The notes under the pieces: model-generated
The model's database searches: none
Told to the model about the DNA's origin: nothing
What the model saw: only the letters and a program-made list of their open reading frames with translations
Assembly (NCBI GenBank): GCA_963814975.1
Contig: CAWFFB010000013.1
Location: 62,001-126,000 of the forward strand
Origin: CAVUXJ01 sp963814975
GTDB taxonomy: Bacteria; Acidobacteriota; Vicinamibacteria; Vicinamibacterales; CAVVIG01
Direction of reading: 5' to 3'
Length of the DNA: 64,000 nt
Made by a program: the position numbers and the translations under genes
Shown here: positions 7,953-16,203 of the stretch, piece by piece
Layout of the letters: every line of letters begins with the position of its first letter
Position numbering within the stretch: the first letter of the stretch is position 1

Positions 7953-8117
7953 ATGATCACTCAGAGTCCACAGGAACCTGGTCGAGAGCAGCCCGGTCCC
8001 GAGCCGTTGCCAGAAGCGCCCCCGACGCCAAAGCAACGTCCCAATCCGAAGCCGAAACCCGAGCCAGGGATGCCGCCACCTGCTAAAACGCCCGGCACTA
8101 CCACAAACTTGAGGTGA
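7953..8117 (+). CDS. proline-rich 54-aa peptide
   Basis: The ORF encodes a charged, proline-rich chain (PGPEPLPEAPPTPKQRP, then NPKPKPEPGMPPPAK) with no hydrophobic core, expected to be disordered. It lies 80 bp downstream of the hydrophobic micro-protein on the same strand. No strong ribosome-binding site is visible. It could be a real small protein or a chance open frame in GC-rich DNA; the low-complexity periodicity mildly favours the former. Confidence 0.35.
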   Translation: MITQSPQEPGREQPGPEPLPEAPPTPKQRPNPKPKPEPGMPPPAKTPGTTTNLR

Positions 8118-8365
8118 TCGGTGAGGGCCTGTTGATGGCGAAGCGAATGCGGCGGCGTGAACGCCGCTGGTGACGTTAGCAGCCGCGAGTCCTTGGCCTT
8201 CGCAGCGACCGACGACAGCATGTCGCTTGCTCGCCAGAATGTGCGCCCAGTCGTACCCACGGGAAGGTGTCACCGACCACGCCTATTGGAGTGGTGCCTG
8301 ATCACAGCGCGGCTAACACGTGGCTCGTCTGGACCCGATGCCGACTGAAACCTTCCGCGCTCTAT

Positions 8366-8755
8366 TCAGCTAGTCCCGACCTCGGTACAGCGTCGGATCG
8401 CATCAGCGACATCAGCCGGCGAGCAGGGCTTTGTCAGGTATCGGTCACACCCAGCACGCATTGCGCTCACGCGCTCATGCGGAAGGCCCGCCCCTGTCAA
8501 GGCGATGATCGGTATTGCCGCTGTCAGTGATCCCGCTTTTAGCTGCCGTGCCACTTCCCACCCGTCAATATCGGGCAGGCCAAGATCGAGCACGATCACG
8601 TCGGGCGCGCATGTGCTTGCGAGCGTCAATGCCTCCTGGCCGGTCGCGGCGGGCATCACCTCGTAGCCAAAGTGTGCGAGAAACTTTGTGTATCCCGCTC
8701 GCGTGGCCGAATCATCATCCACAAACAGCACGCGGATGGGTGTTTTAGTGCTCAT
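8366..8755 (-). CDS. single-domain response regulator (CheY-like receiver)
   Basis: This is a complete 129-aa receiver: RVLFVDDDSATR gives the acidic pocket, VIVLDLGLPDIDG the phosphoacceptor Asp, IIALTGAG the conserved Thr, and RYLTKPC the conserved Lys. No output domain is present. It would relay phosphorylation by protein contact. No kinase is adjacent; the nearest is at 18998-20809. It starts at ATG 8755. Downstream neighbours are remnants, so it seems to be a single-gene unit. Confidence 0.88.
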   Translation of the reverse strand: MSTKTPIRVLFVDDDSATRAGYTKFLAHFGYEVMPAATGQEALTLASTCAPDVIVLDLGLPDIDGWEVARQLKAGSLTAAIPIIALTGAGLPHERVSAMRAGCDRYLTKPCSPADVADAIRRCTEVGTS

Positions 8756-8889
8756 GTAGCGAGCGTGGCATGGCTAGGGTGGCCTGCATCTCGGTCGTCT
8801 ATAAAGTGTGGCACGCCGAGCAGTACGTGGAGTGAAGACATCATCGCGCGGTGGTGCTTGTCGAAGTTCGGGTCATCGTCACGAGTTCC

Positions 8890-9969
8890 TTTTCCATATA
8901 GACATTGCCGGCGCCGGCCGGGACGGAGACGAGATTTTCTGACCAGCGACCCGTCATCTCGTGAGGACCACCAGGCGAAACACGCGGTCCAAGACCGCCG
9001 CCGGCGGACACCGGCGATGAAAGTCGCCGGCCGACGCCGGCGCCTGCGGAAAGCGCGCATTGGGCTGCGGCCAGTATGTGGTCTCGAGAAACGCATTGGC
9101 CGGCCCATCGGCCGCGATCCCGAGCCGCCGCAGTTTCTTCACGAGCCGATCCTGGTGGGTGCCGTGGTTCCGTTCGACACGCCCTTTGGCTTGCGGGGAA
9201 CTGGCCGGAATGATCTGAATCTTGAGCGTGGCGCACATGCGGCCGAATTGCGTGAGCGGGACGACCCCGGCGCCCTGCTCCGCGGCCGTCGCCGCGCGGA
9301 CATACACATTCTTCCAGTCGGTGTAGAGCGCGTGCGGCAGGCCGTGCTGCTCGATCCATTGCCGCAACACCGCGGCGACCGCCCAGATGGTTTCCTCCTC
9401 GCTGAACCGTCCGGCGCTCCGACTCGTGGCGTCGTCCACCATCGTGATCAAACAGCGCCGGGCCCGCGGGCTTCAAACCACGCGTGGAAACTGCCATCGA
9501 GCTGCACGAGCTCGCCGAAGTGCGCCTTCCGCTCGCGGCGCTGTCGATACGGCGTCCGCTTGCGCTGCCGGCTCCACAGCCCGGCGCTGAGCATCCAGCG
9601 GCGCAGCGTCTCATGGTCGATCGTGAGCCCGTCTTCCGTCGCCAGATGCTCCGCCACCAGAGTCGGCCCGAAGCGAGTCCCCACCTCGCCGCTGTATTTC
9701 TGCCGGATGAGCGCTAACACCCGCTGCCGTAGCTGGATCGACGTCCCGCGGTTGGACGCGCGCCCGACCTGTCCATGGCGCAGCGCCTTCGCCCCACCCC
9801 GTTTGAACGATCGCCACAGCCGCTTCGCCTGACGGTAGCTCACTCCCATCAACGTCGCCGCATCCATCAACGGCAAGGTCCCGGCCTTGACCCGACCCAA
9901 GACCTCCACCCGCGCCAATTCTCGTCCGCTCATCGCTGTCCGTCCCAATCGCGACCTCCACGGTCGCAA
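8890..9969 (-). pseudogene. ISNCY-type transposase, frameshifted
   Basis: The N-terminal half (9448-9969) has helix-turn-helix blocks (TLPLMDAATLMGVSYRQAKR, RWMLSAGLWSRQRKR) and the start of the catalytic core LVQLDGSFHAWFE. After a shift near 9450 the core resumes as MVDDATS, EETIWAVAAVLRQWIEQHG, YTDWKNVYV and SSPQAKGRVERNHGTHQDR, with DDE-type acidic residues (LDGS, TDWKN, the Glu of GRVERN). The C-terminal part after about 8960 no longer matches. One frameshift and a degraded tail make it inactive. GGGGACA motifs at about 9974 and 10000 probably mark its right end; I could not find a matching left end. Confidence 0.7.
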
Positions 9970-10680
9970 GCTTAGGGGACATTTCTAATGAGTCGCCGAG
10001 GGGACACTATCAGCGAGTCGCAACACCCGTCCGCAGCCACGCGAGGTCATAGAAGCCTTGATGCGAGCTCGCAAACCGAAAGTCAAGAGACCGCACGATC
10101 AGTTTGCCGCTGCCGCTATGAGCCACTCCACGTTTCTGCCAATCAGGGGTTTTATTCTGGCCAGACCCAGATTGTCCTGACCAGCCTTCTAATTGGCGTC
10201 GAGAAATCGCATTGGTCGCCGCTTTGCTTTATGGCTTACCGACGCGTTTAACGGGCGAAAGTGAATAGCCAAATGACCTCTGATGAAATGGCGGAATGGC
10301 CACACTCGCGGGCACGGCAGACGGTCGATATGGTGCGGCTCACGGTTAAGCACCCTGCCGACTTACGTACGCAGGTCATCGTGATTGAGTACCGACGAAC
10401 TCAACGCGTGGATGAAGCGGTCGCGGGCAGATGGGTTTTCAGTTGAAGCGGAGCCATTGGGGTCGTCAGAAGTTGGCACGGCATAAATGATACGCGGCCG
10501 TCGCGTGAAGATCACCAAATCGAACTAGGAATCTCGGGCAAAGGAAGAATGCCATGTTTAGTACACTGCTTCATATTCTCGCCATTGTGGCAGGACTATT
10601 CGGAGCTGATGAGCAATGACACAGTCTCAAGTGACGCGCTTGCAGCACATTCTTTTACTAACTCGGATCGCAAGACAGAT
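9970..10680. other. mostly non-genic stretch before the IS256-family element
   Basis: It contains the presumed right end of the ISNCY remnant and a possible 21-aa peptide (10554-10619). A 61-aa open frame at 10261-10446 has no resemblance I can name. Confidence 0.35.
10554..10619 (+). CDS. possible 21-aa hydrophobic peptide
   Basis: MFSTLLHILAIVAGLFGADE plus one residue is preceded by AAGGAAG seven bases upstream, a plausible ribosome-binding site. It has one short hydrophobic helix. It is too short for more than a tentative call. Confidence 0.25.
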   Translation: MFSTLLHILAIVAGLFGADEQ

Positions 10681-12114
10681 GGGGATGTCCCACTGACTGT
10701 TGAAATTTGAGAGCGGCGGCTCCTCACTGCTCGTGGTAAACGAGTGGTGACTAGCCCCGGGCGAAAGCCCGCCAACAAGGAGCCGCCATGAAACGAGAGT
10801 CTCGCACAGTCGATCGGGCACACCAAGTCGATTCACCGACGCAGCGCCATCTGCCACTCGTCGATCTCCTCATCGATACACGAGCCGAGCTGATGGAGCT
10901 CGCCGTCGCCTCAGGCCTGAAGGTCCTCACCACGATGCTCGAAGCGGATCGGACAGCCATCTGCGGCCCGCGGTACCAGCATCAGGCGGAGCGTGCGGCC
11001 GCGCGCGCTGGGACGGTCCCGAGTGAAGTCGTCCTCGGCGGGCGTAAAGTGCAGATTCGCCGGCCCCGCGTCAGGGCCGAGGGCGAGGAGGTCGCGCTGC
11101 CGACGTTCCACGCGTTCGCCGACACCGATCCGCTGAACCGGCGCGTCGTCGAGCAAATGCTCATCGGCGTCGCCACGCGGCAGTATGGTCGCAGCCTGGA
11201 GCCCCCGGGCGCCGACGTCCGAGTCCGTGGCACCAGCAAGAGTGCCGTGAGTCGTCGATTCGTCGCGAAGACCGCGGCCCAGCTCACCGCCTGGCGATCG
11301 ACCGTCCTGGAGGCGCTCAACCTGGTGGCGCTGCTCATTGACGGCGTTCACGTTGGCGAGCACTGCATCGTGGTGGCCCTCGGGATTGACAACACTGGGC
11401 GAAAACACGCGCTGGGCCTCTGGGATGGGTCGACGGAGAATGCCGCCGTCTGCCAGAGCCTCCTGGCGGATCTGCAGAGCCGCGGTCTGCGCACCGATCG
11501 CAGTCTGTTGGTGATTCTCGACGGGTCGAAGGCGCTGCACAAAGCCGTGACGCAGACGTTCGGACCGGCGGCGCTGATTCACCGCTGTCACGTGCACAAG
11601 CTCCGAAACATTCTGGAGCATCTGCCTGAAGGGCAGCGCCCGTGGGTCCGCGCGATCGTGGCGCGCGCCTACAAGCAGACCGAGGTCGCGATCGCCCGAC
11701 GTCTCCTCCAGGATCTGGCACGACGTCTCGAGGACCGCTACCCGAGCGCCGCGGCGAGTGCCCGCGAAGGACTGGAAGAGACGCTGACCCTGCTCACCCT
11801 CGGTCTATCCGATCGCCTGCGGCAGTCACTCGCGACGACCAACGCCATCGAGAGCCTGATCAGCCGCACCCGACATGTGAAGCGAAACGTCAAACGGTGG
11901 CGTGGCGGGCAGATGGTGCTGCGGTGGACCGCCGCCGCCGTCCTCGAAGCCGTCAAGGGCTTCCGCCGACTGAAGGGTCACAAGGACATGCCGAAGCTCG
12001 TCGCCGCTCTTCGTGCTCGTGACCAGCAACTCGGCATCGCGGTCTCAGTGGAGAACGTCGCGTAGAATGTCACCCGAGCCGCCGCTGAATTTCAACAGCG
12101 GACGGGGCAACCCC
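10681..12114 (+). mobile_element. complete IS256-family insertion sequence
   Basis: The 1434-bp element is bounded by imperfect inverted repeats: the left end has GGGGATGTCCC and CTGTTGAAATT, and the right end, read inward, has GGGGTTGCCCC and CTGTTGAAATT, both followed by AGCGGCGGCTC-type sequence. It is flanked by an exact 8-bp direct repeat, AGACAGAT, at 10673-10680 and 12115-12122, the duplication size typical of this family. The intact transposase and exact duplication indicate recent insertion. The target is non-genic. Confidence 0.92.
10788..12065 (+). CDS. IS256-family (mutator-type) transposase
   Basis: The 425-aa length is normal for the family. The DDE catalytic residues sit in ALLIDGVHVG, LLVILDGSKAL and TTNAIESLI, and the family signature HRCHVHKLRNILEHLP lies between the second and third. 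The C-terminus VLEAVKGFRRLKGHKDMP matches the usual RRLKG/YR-like end. ATG 10788 follows AAGGAG by five bases. The frame is intact, so the element could still be active. It catalyses cut/copy transposition on the element's own inverted repeats. Confidence 0.95.
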   Translation: MKRESRTVDRAHQVDSPTQRHLPLVDLLIDTRAELMELAVASGLKVLTTMLEADRTAICGPRYQHQAERAAARAGTVPSEVVLGGRKVQIRRPRVRAEGEEVALPTFHAFADTDPLNRRVVEQMLIGVATRQYGRSLEPPGADVRVRGTSKSAVSRRFVAKTAAQLTAWRSTVLEALNLVALLIDGVHVGEHCIVVALGIDNTGRKHALGLWDGSTENAAVCQSLLADLQSRGLRTDRSLLVILDGSKALHKAVTQTFGPAALIHRCHVHKLRNILEHLPEGQRPWVRAIVARAYKQTEVAIARRLLQDLARRLEDRYPSAAASAREGLEETLTLLTLGLSDRLRQSLATTNAIESLISRTRHVKRNVKRWRGGQMVLRWTAAAVLEAVKGFRRLKGHKDMPKLVAALRARDQQLGIAVSVENVA

Positions 12115-12641
12115 AGACAGATCGCCACTCGCTAGACTCGGCAGTCAATCTGACAGGATCGTCTGTAAGGCCGTCACAATTAGCAGATTCCGCGCGCGCC
12201 TACACAGCCAGCAATGCCACACTTGCGAGCCATATTCCGCCGCTCGCACCTGGTGGTCCCGTTGCTGTTTTCCGCACGTCGCGTCTATTCGAACAACAAG
12301 AGATTGCTGTGGAATGGGAATATTGCTCATCGTACTCATCATCCTGGCGGCCATCAGCCTTTTCGTGTTTCATCGCCAGCTCAGATTATTTGTCCGTCTT
12401 AGCGGCCCTATGAGGCATTGGTAAAGAGGTAGCTCCCCGCCGCTATTGCAGAATCGTCACAATGATCTGGTACAACGCTGCCAACGGTTCACCGACAGGT
12501 CTGTCTTTGATCGAAGCCCGTGCTGCTCTGTGTCCAAGTGGACAGTGATTCAAGCTGAACATTACGAGAAGTAGGGCGAGCAACCACTCCTCTCCCCTAT
12601 GACGTAACAAGAGTAACGACCACCGCGCGATCTCCGGCTAA
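12115..12641. other. mostly non-genic stretch with one small membrane ORF
   Basis: It holds the right target duplication of the IS256-family element, the small ORF at 12314-12424 and otherwise no supported gene. CCGACAGGTCTGTC near 12495 is a short palindrome-like sequence. Confidence 0.35.
12314..12424 (+). CDS. 36-aa small membrane protein
   Basis: The ORF encodes MGILLIVLIILAAISLFVF followed by a basic tail (HRQLRLFVRL). The start resembles the hydrophobic N-terminus of DUF3309-like small proteins, but the usual tail is missing. It has a single membrane span. The ribosome-binding site is weak (GTGGA just upstream). Confidence 0.35.
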   Translation: MGILLIVLIILAAISLFVFHRQLRLFVRLSGPMRHW

Positions 12642-13244
12642 TTGCTGCGCAGAGCGTGTGTTCGTCGTCTCAAGAGGACAGGTCATCCGCTCAGTTCAAC
12701 GAGTTACGCGGGTACGCCACTTGAAGTGCTCGTGAGCATTAACAGACGCTCGCCTCGGTTCGGCTTTGTTACAGAACGGGAAAGTCCATGTTTCACGAAT
12801 GTACTCACGCAACTTCGCCAGCTTGCGGGCCGCTTGCCATCCAGTGTTCTGATTGTGGGTACAGTGAGTCCCGAGCAACGAGCGGAACCGCTTGAGGAGC
12901 TTTGTGCCTGGTGTCAGCGCGACGTGTACCATCCCCAGCGGATAGCCTTCAAGCTACCGGATGTCTCTAGCAGCATCCTCGTCGTGATCGATGAGGTTGC
13001 GGACATAGCGACCGATGATCAGGAGAGGCTCCTGCAATGGCTCGAACACCACCCCGACGCGATGGTGCTCTCGTTTGCGATAAACCCCATATTTCCGCTC
13101 GTGGAGCAGGGCACTGTTTTGGAGAGGCTCTACTATCGTCTCAACGTGATCACGTTGAATGTCAACGACGACCCTACGTGGCCACTAAGCAACCGCTACC
13201 CGCGCGCAGTTAGAAAAAACCAGTTCATCGGACCCGCCCGGTGA
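12642..13244 (+). CDS. P-loop-less sigma-54-AAA-like protein, copy 2
   Basis: From about 12797 the product matches copy 1 throughout: LTQLRQLAGRLPSSVLIVG, VSPEQR, SILVVIDEVADI, ERLLQWLEHH, VLSFAINPIFPLVEQG and LERLYYRLNVITLNV. As in copy 1 there is no Walker A or GAFTGA loop. Compared with copy 1 the segment just after the expected ATG (12788) has one extra base, so the ATG is out of frame and the true start is unclear: either a frameshift has damaged the 5' end or an upstream GTG is used. A convergent pseudo-receiver gene follows, as at 5.7-6.6 kb, but here it is split by an IS481-family element. Confidence 0.55.
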   Translation: MLRRACVRRLKRTGHPLSSTSYAGTPLEVLVSINRRSPRFGFVTERESPCFTNVLTQLRQLAGRLPSSVLIVGTVSPEQRAEPLEELCAWCQRDVYHPQRIAFKLPDVSSSILVVIDEVADIATDDQERLLQWLEHHPDAMVLSFAINPIFPLVEQGTVLERLYYRLNVITLNVNDDPTWPLSNRYPRAVRKNQFIGPAR

Positions 13245-13386
13245 TACGCGCTCCATTAGATGTCAATCCGTCAGATCGCGAGCGATCAATAGCACGCCGC
13301 CCACCTCGAAACGCTTGCCGCCGCTCGTGAATGCCAAGACGGCGCCGATCCCGTGGTAGAAGAGCGGCGCCCACATAGCTTGCTAG

Positions 13387-14373
13387 CTAGATGTTCAGTC
13401 CCGGCATGTGGTGGAGCGGATTCAGTCTGAATCTTTGAGGCTGCTCTGTCCAGAGCTGACAGATCCGCTCAAAGGGTGTGAGCCCACGAAGACTCTTCAA
13501 GCGCTTGGCGAAGTTGTAGGCATCGAGGAACGTGGCCAGGTGCGCTCGCAGGCTCTCGTGGGTGTCGTAATAGAACCGTCGGACCGTGGCGTCCTTGATG
13601 GTGCGGTTCATTCGTTCGACTTGCCCATTGGTCCACGGATGTTTGAATTTCGTGAGGCGATGCTCGATCCGCAGCTGCGCGCAGGCGAAGTCGAAGGCAT
13701 GGGCGCGAAACGGCTGATGAGCGGCCAGCCTCTGTTGAATCTCGGCGACCGTCCAGCCGCCATGAGGCGGCGTGAATTGAAACCCGTTGTCGGTCAGGAC
13801 CGTGTGGATCGTGTACGGGACACGCTCGATCAGCCGGCGCAGGAAGTCCGCCGCGATCCGTGGAGTCGCTCGTTCGTGTAATTCCGCGAAGGCGAATTTG
13901 CTGACGCGATCGATGGCGACGAAGAGATAGAGCTTGCCTTCGTCCGTCCAGACCTCCGCGAGATCGATGTGGATGTACCCGATCGGATAGTTGTGGAACT
14001 TCCGACGCACGCGCGTGCCCTCCGCATTCGGCAGGCGGCTGACGCCCTGGCGCTGAAACAGGCGGTGCAGGGAGGACCGGGTCAGGTGTGGGACGGTCGC
14101 TTGCAGGGCGTAGAGGCAATCATCGAGGGGCAACAGCGTGTGTCGACGAAACGCGACGATGAGGAGCTCCTCCTCAGCCGACAGCACCGTCGAGTGCGGC
14201 ACCTTCGGCCCCATCCGGCAGTCTTCGGGACTGGCGCGCCTCCGCCATTTGGCGACCGTCTTTGGATTGATTCCGTGCCGCTCGCTCAGCGCCTGGATCG
14301 AAGCTTTCGATCGCTGTATTGCTGCTCGGATGGCGTGAGTCGTCGTGGCGCTTCCGTGGAGTACCTGTCCCAT
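13387..14373 (-). CDS. IS481-family transposase
   Basis: The 328-aa protein has an N-terminal helix-turn-helix (SKASIQALSERHGINPKTVA then KWRRR) and an rve-type DDE core: IHIDLAEVW, HTVLTDNGFQF, and HPWTNGQVERMNRT with the catalytic Glu. The frame is intact. The TAG stop is supplied by the flanking CTAG target duplication rather than by the element itself, so the C-terminus depends on the insertion site. It starts at ATG 14373. Confidence 0.95.
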   Translation of the reverse strand: MGQVLHGSATTTHAIRAAIQRSKASIQALSERHGINPKTVAKWRRRASPEDCRMGPKVPHSTVLSAEEELLIVAFRRHTLLPLDDCLYALQATVPHLTRSSLHRLFQRQGVSRLPNAEGTRVRRKFHNYPIGYIHIDLAEVWTDEGKLYLFVAIDRVSKFAFAELHERATPRIAADFLRRLIERVPYTIHTVLTDNGFQFTPPHGGWTVAEIQQRLAAHQPFRAHAFDFACAQLRIEHRLTKFKHPWTNGQVERMNRTIKDATVRRFYYDTHESLRAHLATFLDAYNFAKRLKSLRGLTPFERICQLWTEQPQRFRLNPLHHMPGLNI

Positions 14374-14430
14374 AGCGTCTCCTTGGCGGTGAGGCCAATC
14401 GTCTCACCACCACACCATGGGACTAAACAT
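13391..14430 (-). mobile_element. complete IS481-family insertion sequence
   Basis: The 1040-bp element has inverted ends ATGTTCAGTCCC (left) and ATGTTTAGTCCC (right, read inward). It is flanked by CTAG at 13387-13390 and 14431-14434; with neighbours the target reads GCTAGC. IS481 of Bordetella is known to target NCTAGN, which fits exactly. It interrupts the pseudo-receiver gene. The transposase is intact, so insertion is likely recent. Confidence 0.88.
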
Positions 14431-14757
14431 CTAGCGTATGGAGAAGGAACCGGCGCGTGTCTTGCACAGGGCACCCCCGCGCTGAACCTCTCGCCCGAAC
14501 TCATCGAGCTGTTCGGTGTACACGACGGAGCGGATCCGTGGCGCCACTGCGCTGACGAGATGGACCAAGTGCAGGCCGCTAAATGCTCCAAGACGAAGCT
14601 TGGTGATAAGCAGATCGGGGGGGGGCGTCCAGCAGGGCAAGACGCGCTTCAGCAAATGTCGCTACACACCACACCTCGGCCAAATCGGAGATGGTTTGGT
14701 AGAGTTCCAACCTGAACCGAGCATCCGGCTCGACAAGCAGGACGTGGACCACATGAA

Positions 14758-15109
14758 AGGGGCAGCAACACGGGTACCATTAACACGGAGGCTATTCTGC
14801 AAAGGAAACTACCGGGCACCGTGACCCGTTAGCATTTTCGACAGTGGCCGTGCAACTAACGTGCAGGCATCCGAGATAGACGGCCTTAACCGACCACGAT
14901 CGGCCGAGATGAGGGAGAGCCGAGCTTTTGTTGCCGCAAGGAAGGTACGGGCCCAGCGTCAGGTCGTTGCCACAATGTTGCCACGACTTAGGCGGATTCG
15001 TGGGGTAATCGGAAGACTGGACTGGAACCATATGAGCGCCCCAAGTCGCTGAATCTAGGGAGTCTTCCCCAGAAGTTCCACGCAGCACCTACTTAGAATT
15101 TGTTGTCGT
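14758..15109. other. non-genic stretch
   Basis: I see no supported gene. It lies between the decayed pseudo-receiver and the tRNA-Ser 3' fragment, where the 5' part of that tRNA would be expected but is absent. Confidence 0.4.
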
Positions 15110-15137
15110 CAGAGTTCGAATCCCTGCCTCACCGCCA
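15110..15137 (+). tRNA. 3' fragment of tRNA-Ser (attachment-site remnant)
   Basis: CAGAGTTCGAATCCCTG forms a T-arm (one stem mismatch), followed by the acceptor strand CCTCACC, discriminator G and CCA. CCTCACC-G-CCA is the 3' end of bacterial tRNA-Ser(GCU), whose 5' acceptor strand GGTGAGG is found at 38812-38818 on the other strand. No D-arm or anticodon arm lies upstream. An integrase remnant begins immediately downstream and faces it, the usual arrangement of an integrative element in a tRNA 3' end. Confidence 0.65.
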
Positions 15138-15400
15138 GTTATCCCCCCGATTCATTGATCGTTTTGGCAGCGGGACCACCGTTGCCAACATATCTCCACA
15201 ACTTTGATCGCCGGACGGCCGATCCAGCAGACCGATCGCGGCATCGAGGGCTGCCGGACTGAGGTGCATGTACCGCTGCGTCATGCCCGGTTCCCGGTGG
15301 CCGGCGAGCTCCTGAATCGCCCTCGGCGGCGCCGTGCTTCGCCAGATGCGAACAGAACGTCCGAGGCGTTCCTGCCAGTCCTGGCGGCTCTCCGCAGCCC
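15129..15400 (-). pseudogene. tyrosine recombinase (integrase) C-terminal remnant
   Basis: The fragment reads TFCSHLAKHGAA (with the first catalytic-box His) and, after a shift in GCCGCC, RAIQELAGHREPGMTQRYMH then LSPAALDAAIGLLDRP. This contains the box II His of LAGH and the Tyr nucleophile of TQRYMHLSP, a strong phage/ICE integrase signature. The N-terminal two thirds are missing, replaced by mscS-like sequence beyond the hairpin at 15453. Its stop codon overlaps the tRNA-Ser 3' end, as expected for an integrase next to its own attachment site. Confidence 0.75.
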
Positions 15401-15452
15401 GGTTTCCTGCTGGCGCGCCGCGTTCATCGTCGCGCGGGTGTCGCCGTATGCA

Positions 15453-15484
15453 GGAATTGGAATTCGTTCGCGAATTCCAATTCC
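15453..15484. repeat. perfect 14-bp hairpin with TTCG loop
   Basis: GGAATTGGAATTCG is followed by TTCG and then by its exact complement CGAATTCCAATTCC. It sits at the junction between the integrase and mscS remnants. It has no T-run on either strand, so it is not a standard terminator. Part of the mscS open frame reads through it. Confidence 0.8.
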
Positions 15485-15499
15485 CGCATTCCAAATCCT

Positions 15500-16105
15500 G
15501 AACTCTTTCGCAAACATGCTAAGTCTGGACCGTTCGATCTTCCGCAACGTAACTGGCGTCGGAGGCAATGCGACTGACGTGCCGCTGGTATCGATGATGC
15601 CCATGATGCCGAGCAGAAGCTCCTCCTGAATTGCCAGAAGCGTCGTCGGATCGCGCTCGAGCACGTAGGCGAAGACCTCGACGTCCAGCGACCAGGCGCC
15701 AAATCGGATGAACCGGGTGCGCGCGGAACTGGCGTCCACCTTGGGATGAGTCCCGAGTAACTGGCGGATCCCGGTCAGCACTCGACGCATCTGGTCGGCG
15801 GTGGTCTGGAATCCCAACCCGACGGTGTGATGAAACCAGATTCGATCGCGCACGGCGAAGTTCTCCAGGCTCATGGTGGCCAGTTGACCATTGGGAATCG
15901 ACACGACGGTGCGATCCAAGGTCCGGATGCGGGTCGAACGAAGGCCGATGTCTTCGACGGATCCAAAAACATCGCCCACGCGGCACGCATCGCCGACGTT
16001 GACCGGTTTATCCGAAATCATCATGATGCCGCCGACCAGGTTTCAATCGTTCTCTGGGCGCCGAAGCCAATCGCCAACCCGCCGACGCCCAGTCCGGCGT
16101 GGCCG
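15500..16105 (-). pseudogene. mechanosensitive channel (MscS family) fragment
   Basis: The conserved MscS core is visible: GLGVGGLAIGFGAQRTIET, then after a one-base loss near 16040 MMISDKPVNVGDACRVGDVF, VEDIGLRSTRIRTLDRT, SIPNG and NFAVRDRIWFHHTVGL. The C-terminal cytoplasmic part continues to TSVALPP, then runs into the hairpin and integrase remnant. The N-terminal membrane helices before GLGVGG are absent. The gene is truncated at both ends and frameshifted, so it is inactive. In intact form it would release osmolytes on hypo-osmotic shock. Confidence 0.75.
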
Positions 16106-16203
16106 CTGACGTCTTGTGGATGGACTCAGGGTGCATCGCTGTCCTCCGACGGCCGCGACGTCATTCCACGCAAGCGCGCGTTGGACGAGGATGTCTGGGA
16201 GCT

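Larger units (their letters stand above)
13265..14757 (-). pseudogene. pseudo-receiver copy 2, frameshifted and split by an IS
   Basis: The N-terminal part (about 14757-14431) reads VVHVLLVEPDARF, ISDLAEVWCVATFAEARL, then after a nine-C run DLLITKLRLGAFSGLHLVHL, RSVVYTEQLDEFGREVQRG. The C-terminal part resumes beyond the IS (13386-13265) as SYVGAALLPRDRRRLGIHER then RQAFRGGRRAIDR. It is clearly a paralogue of 6135-6605. The acceptor position is Lys (ITKLRLG), so this copy also lacks the phosphorylatable Asp. Two independent lesions are present: an extra base in the poly-C run (forward G9 at about 14617-14625) and the IS insertion at 13391-14430. Confidence 0.7.

Noticed and set aside
10261..10446. 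61-aa plus-strand ORF
   Set aside because: No ribosome-binding site, no paralogue and no recognisable pattern.
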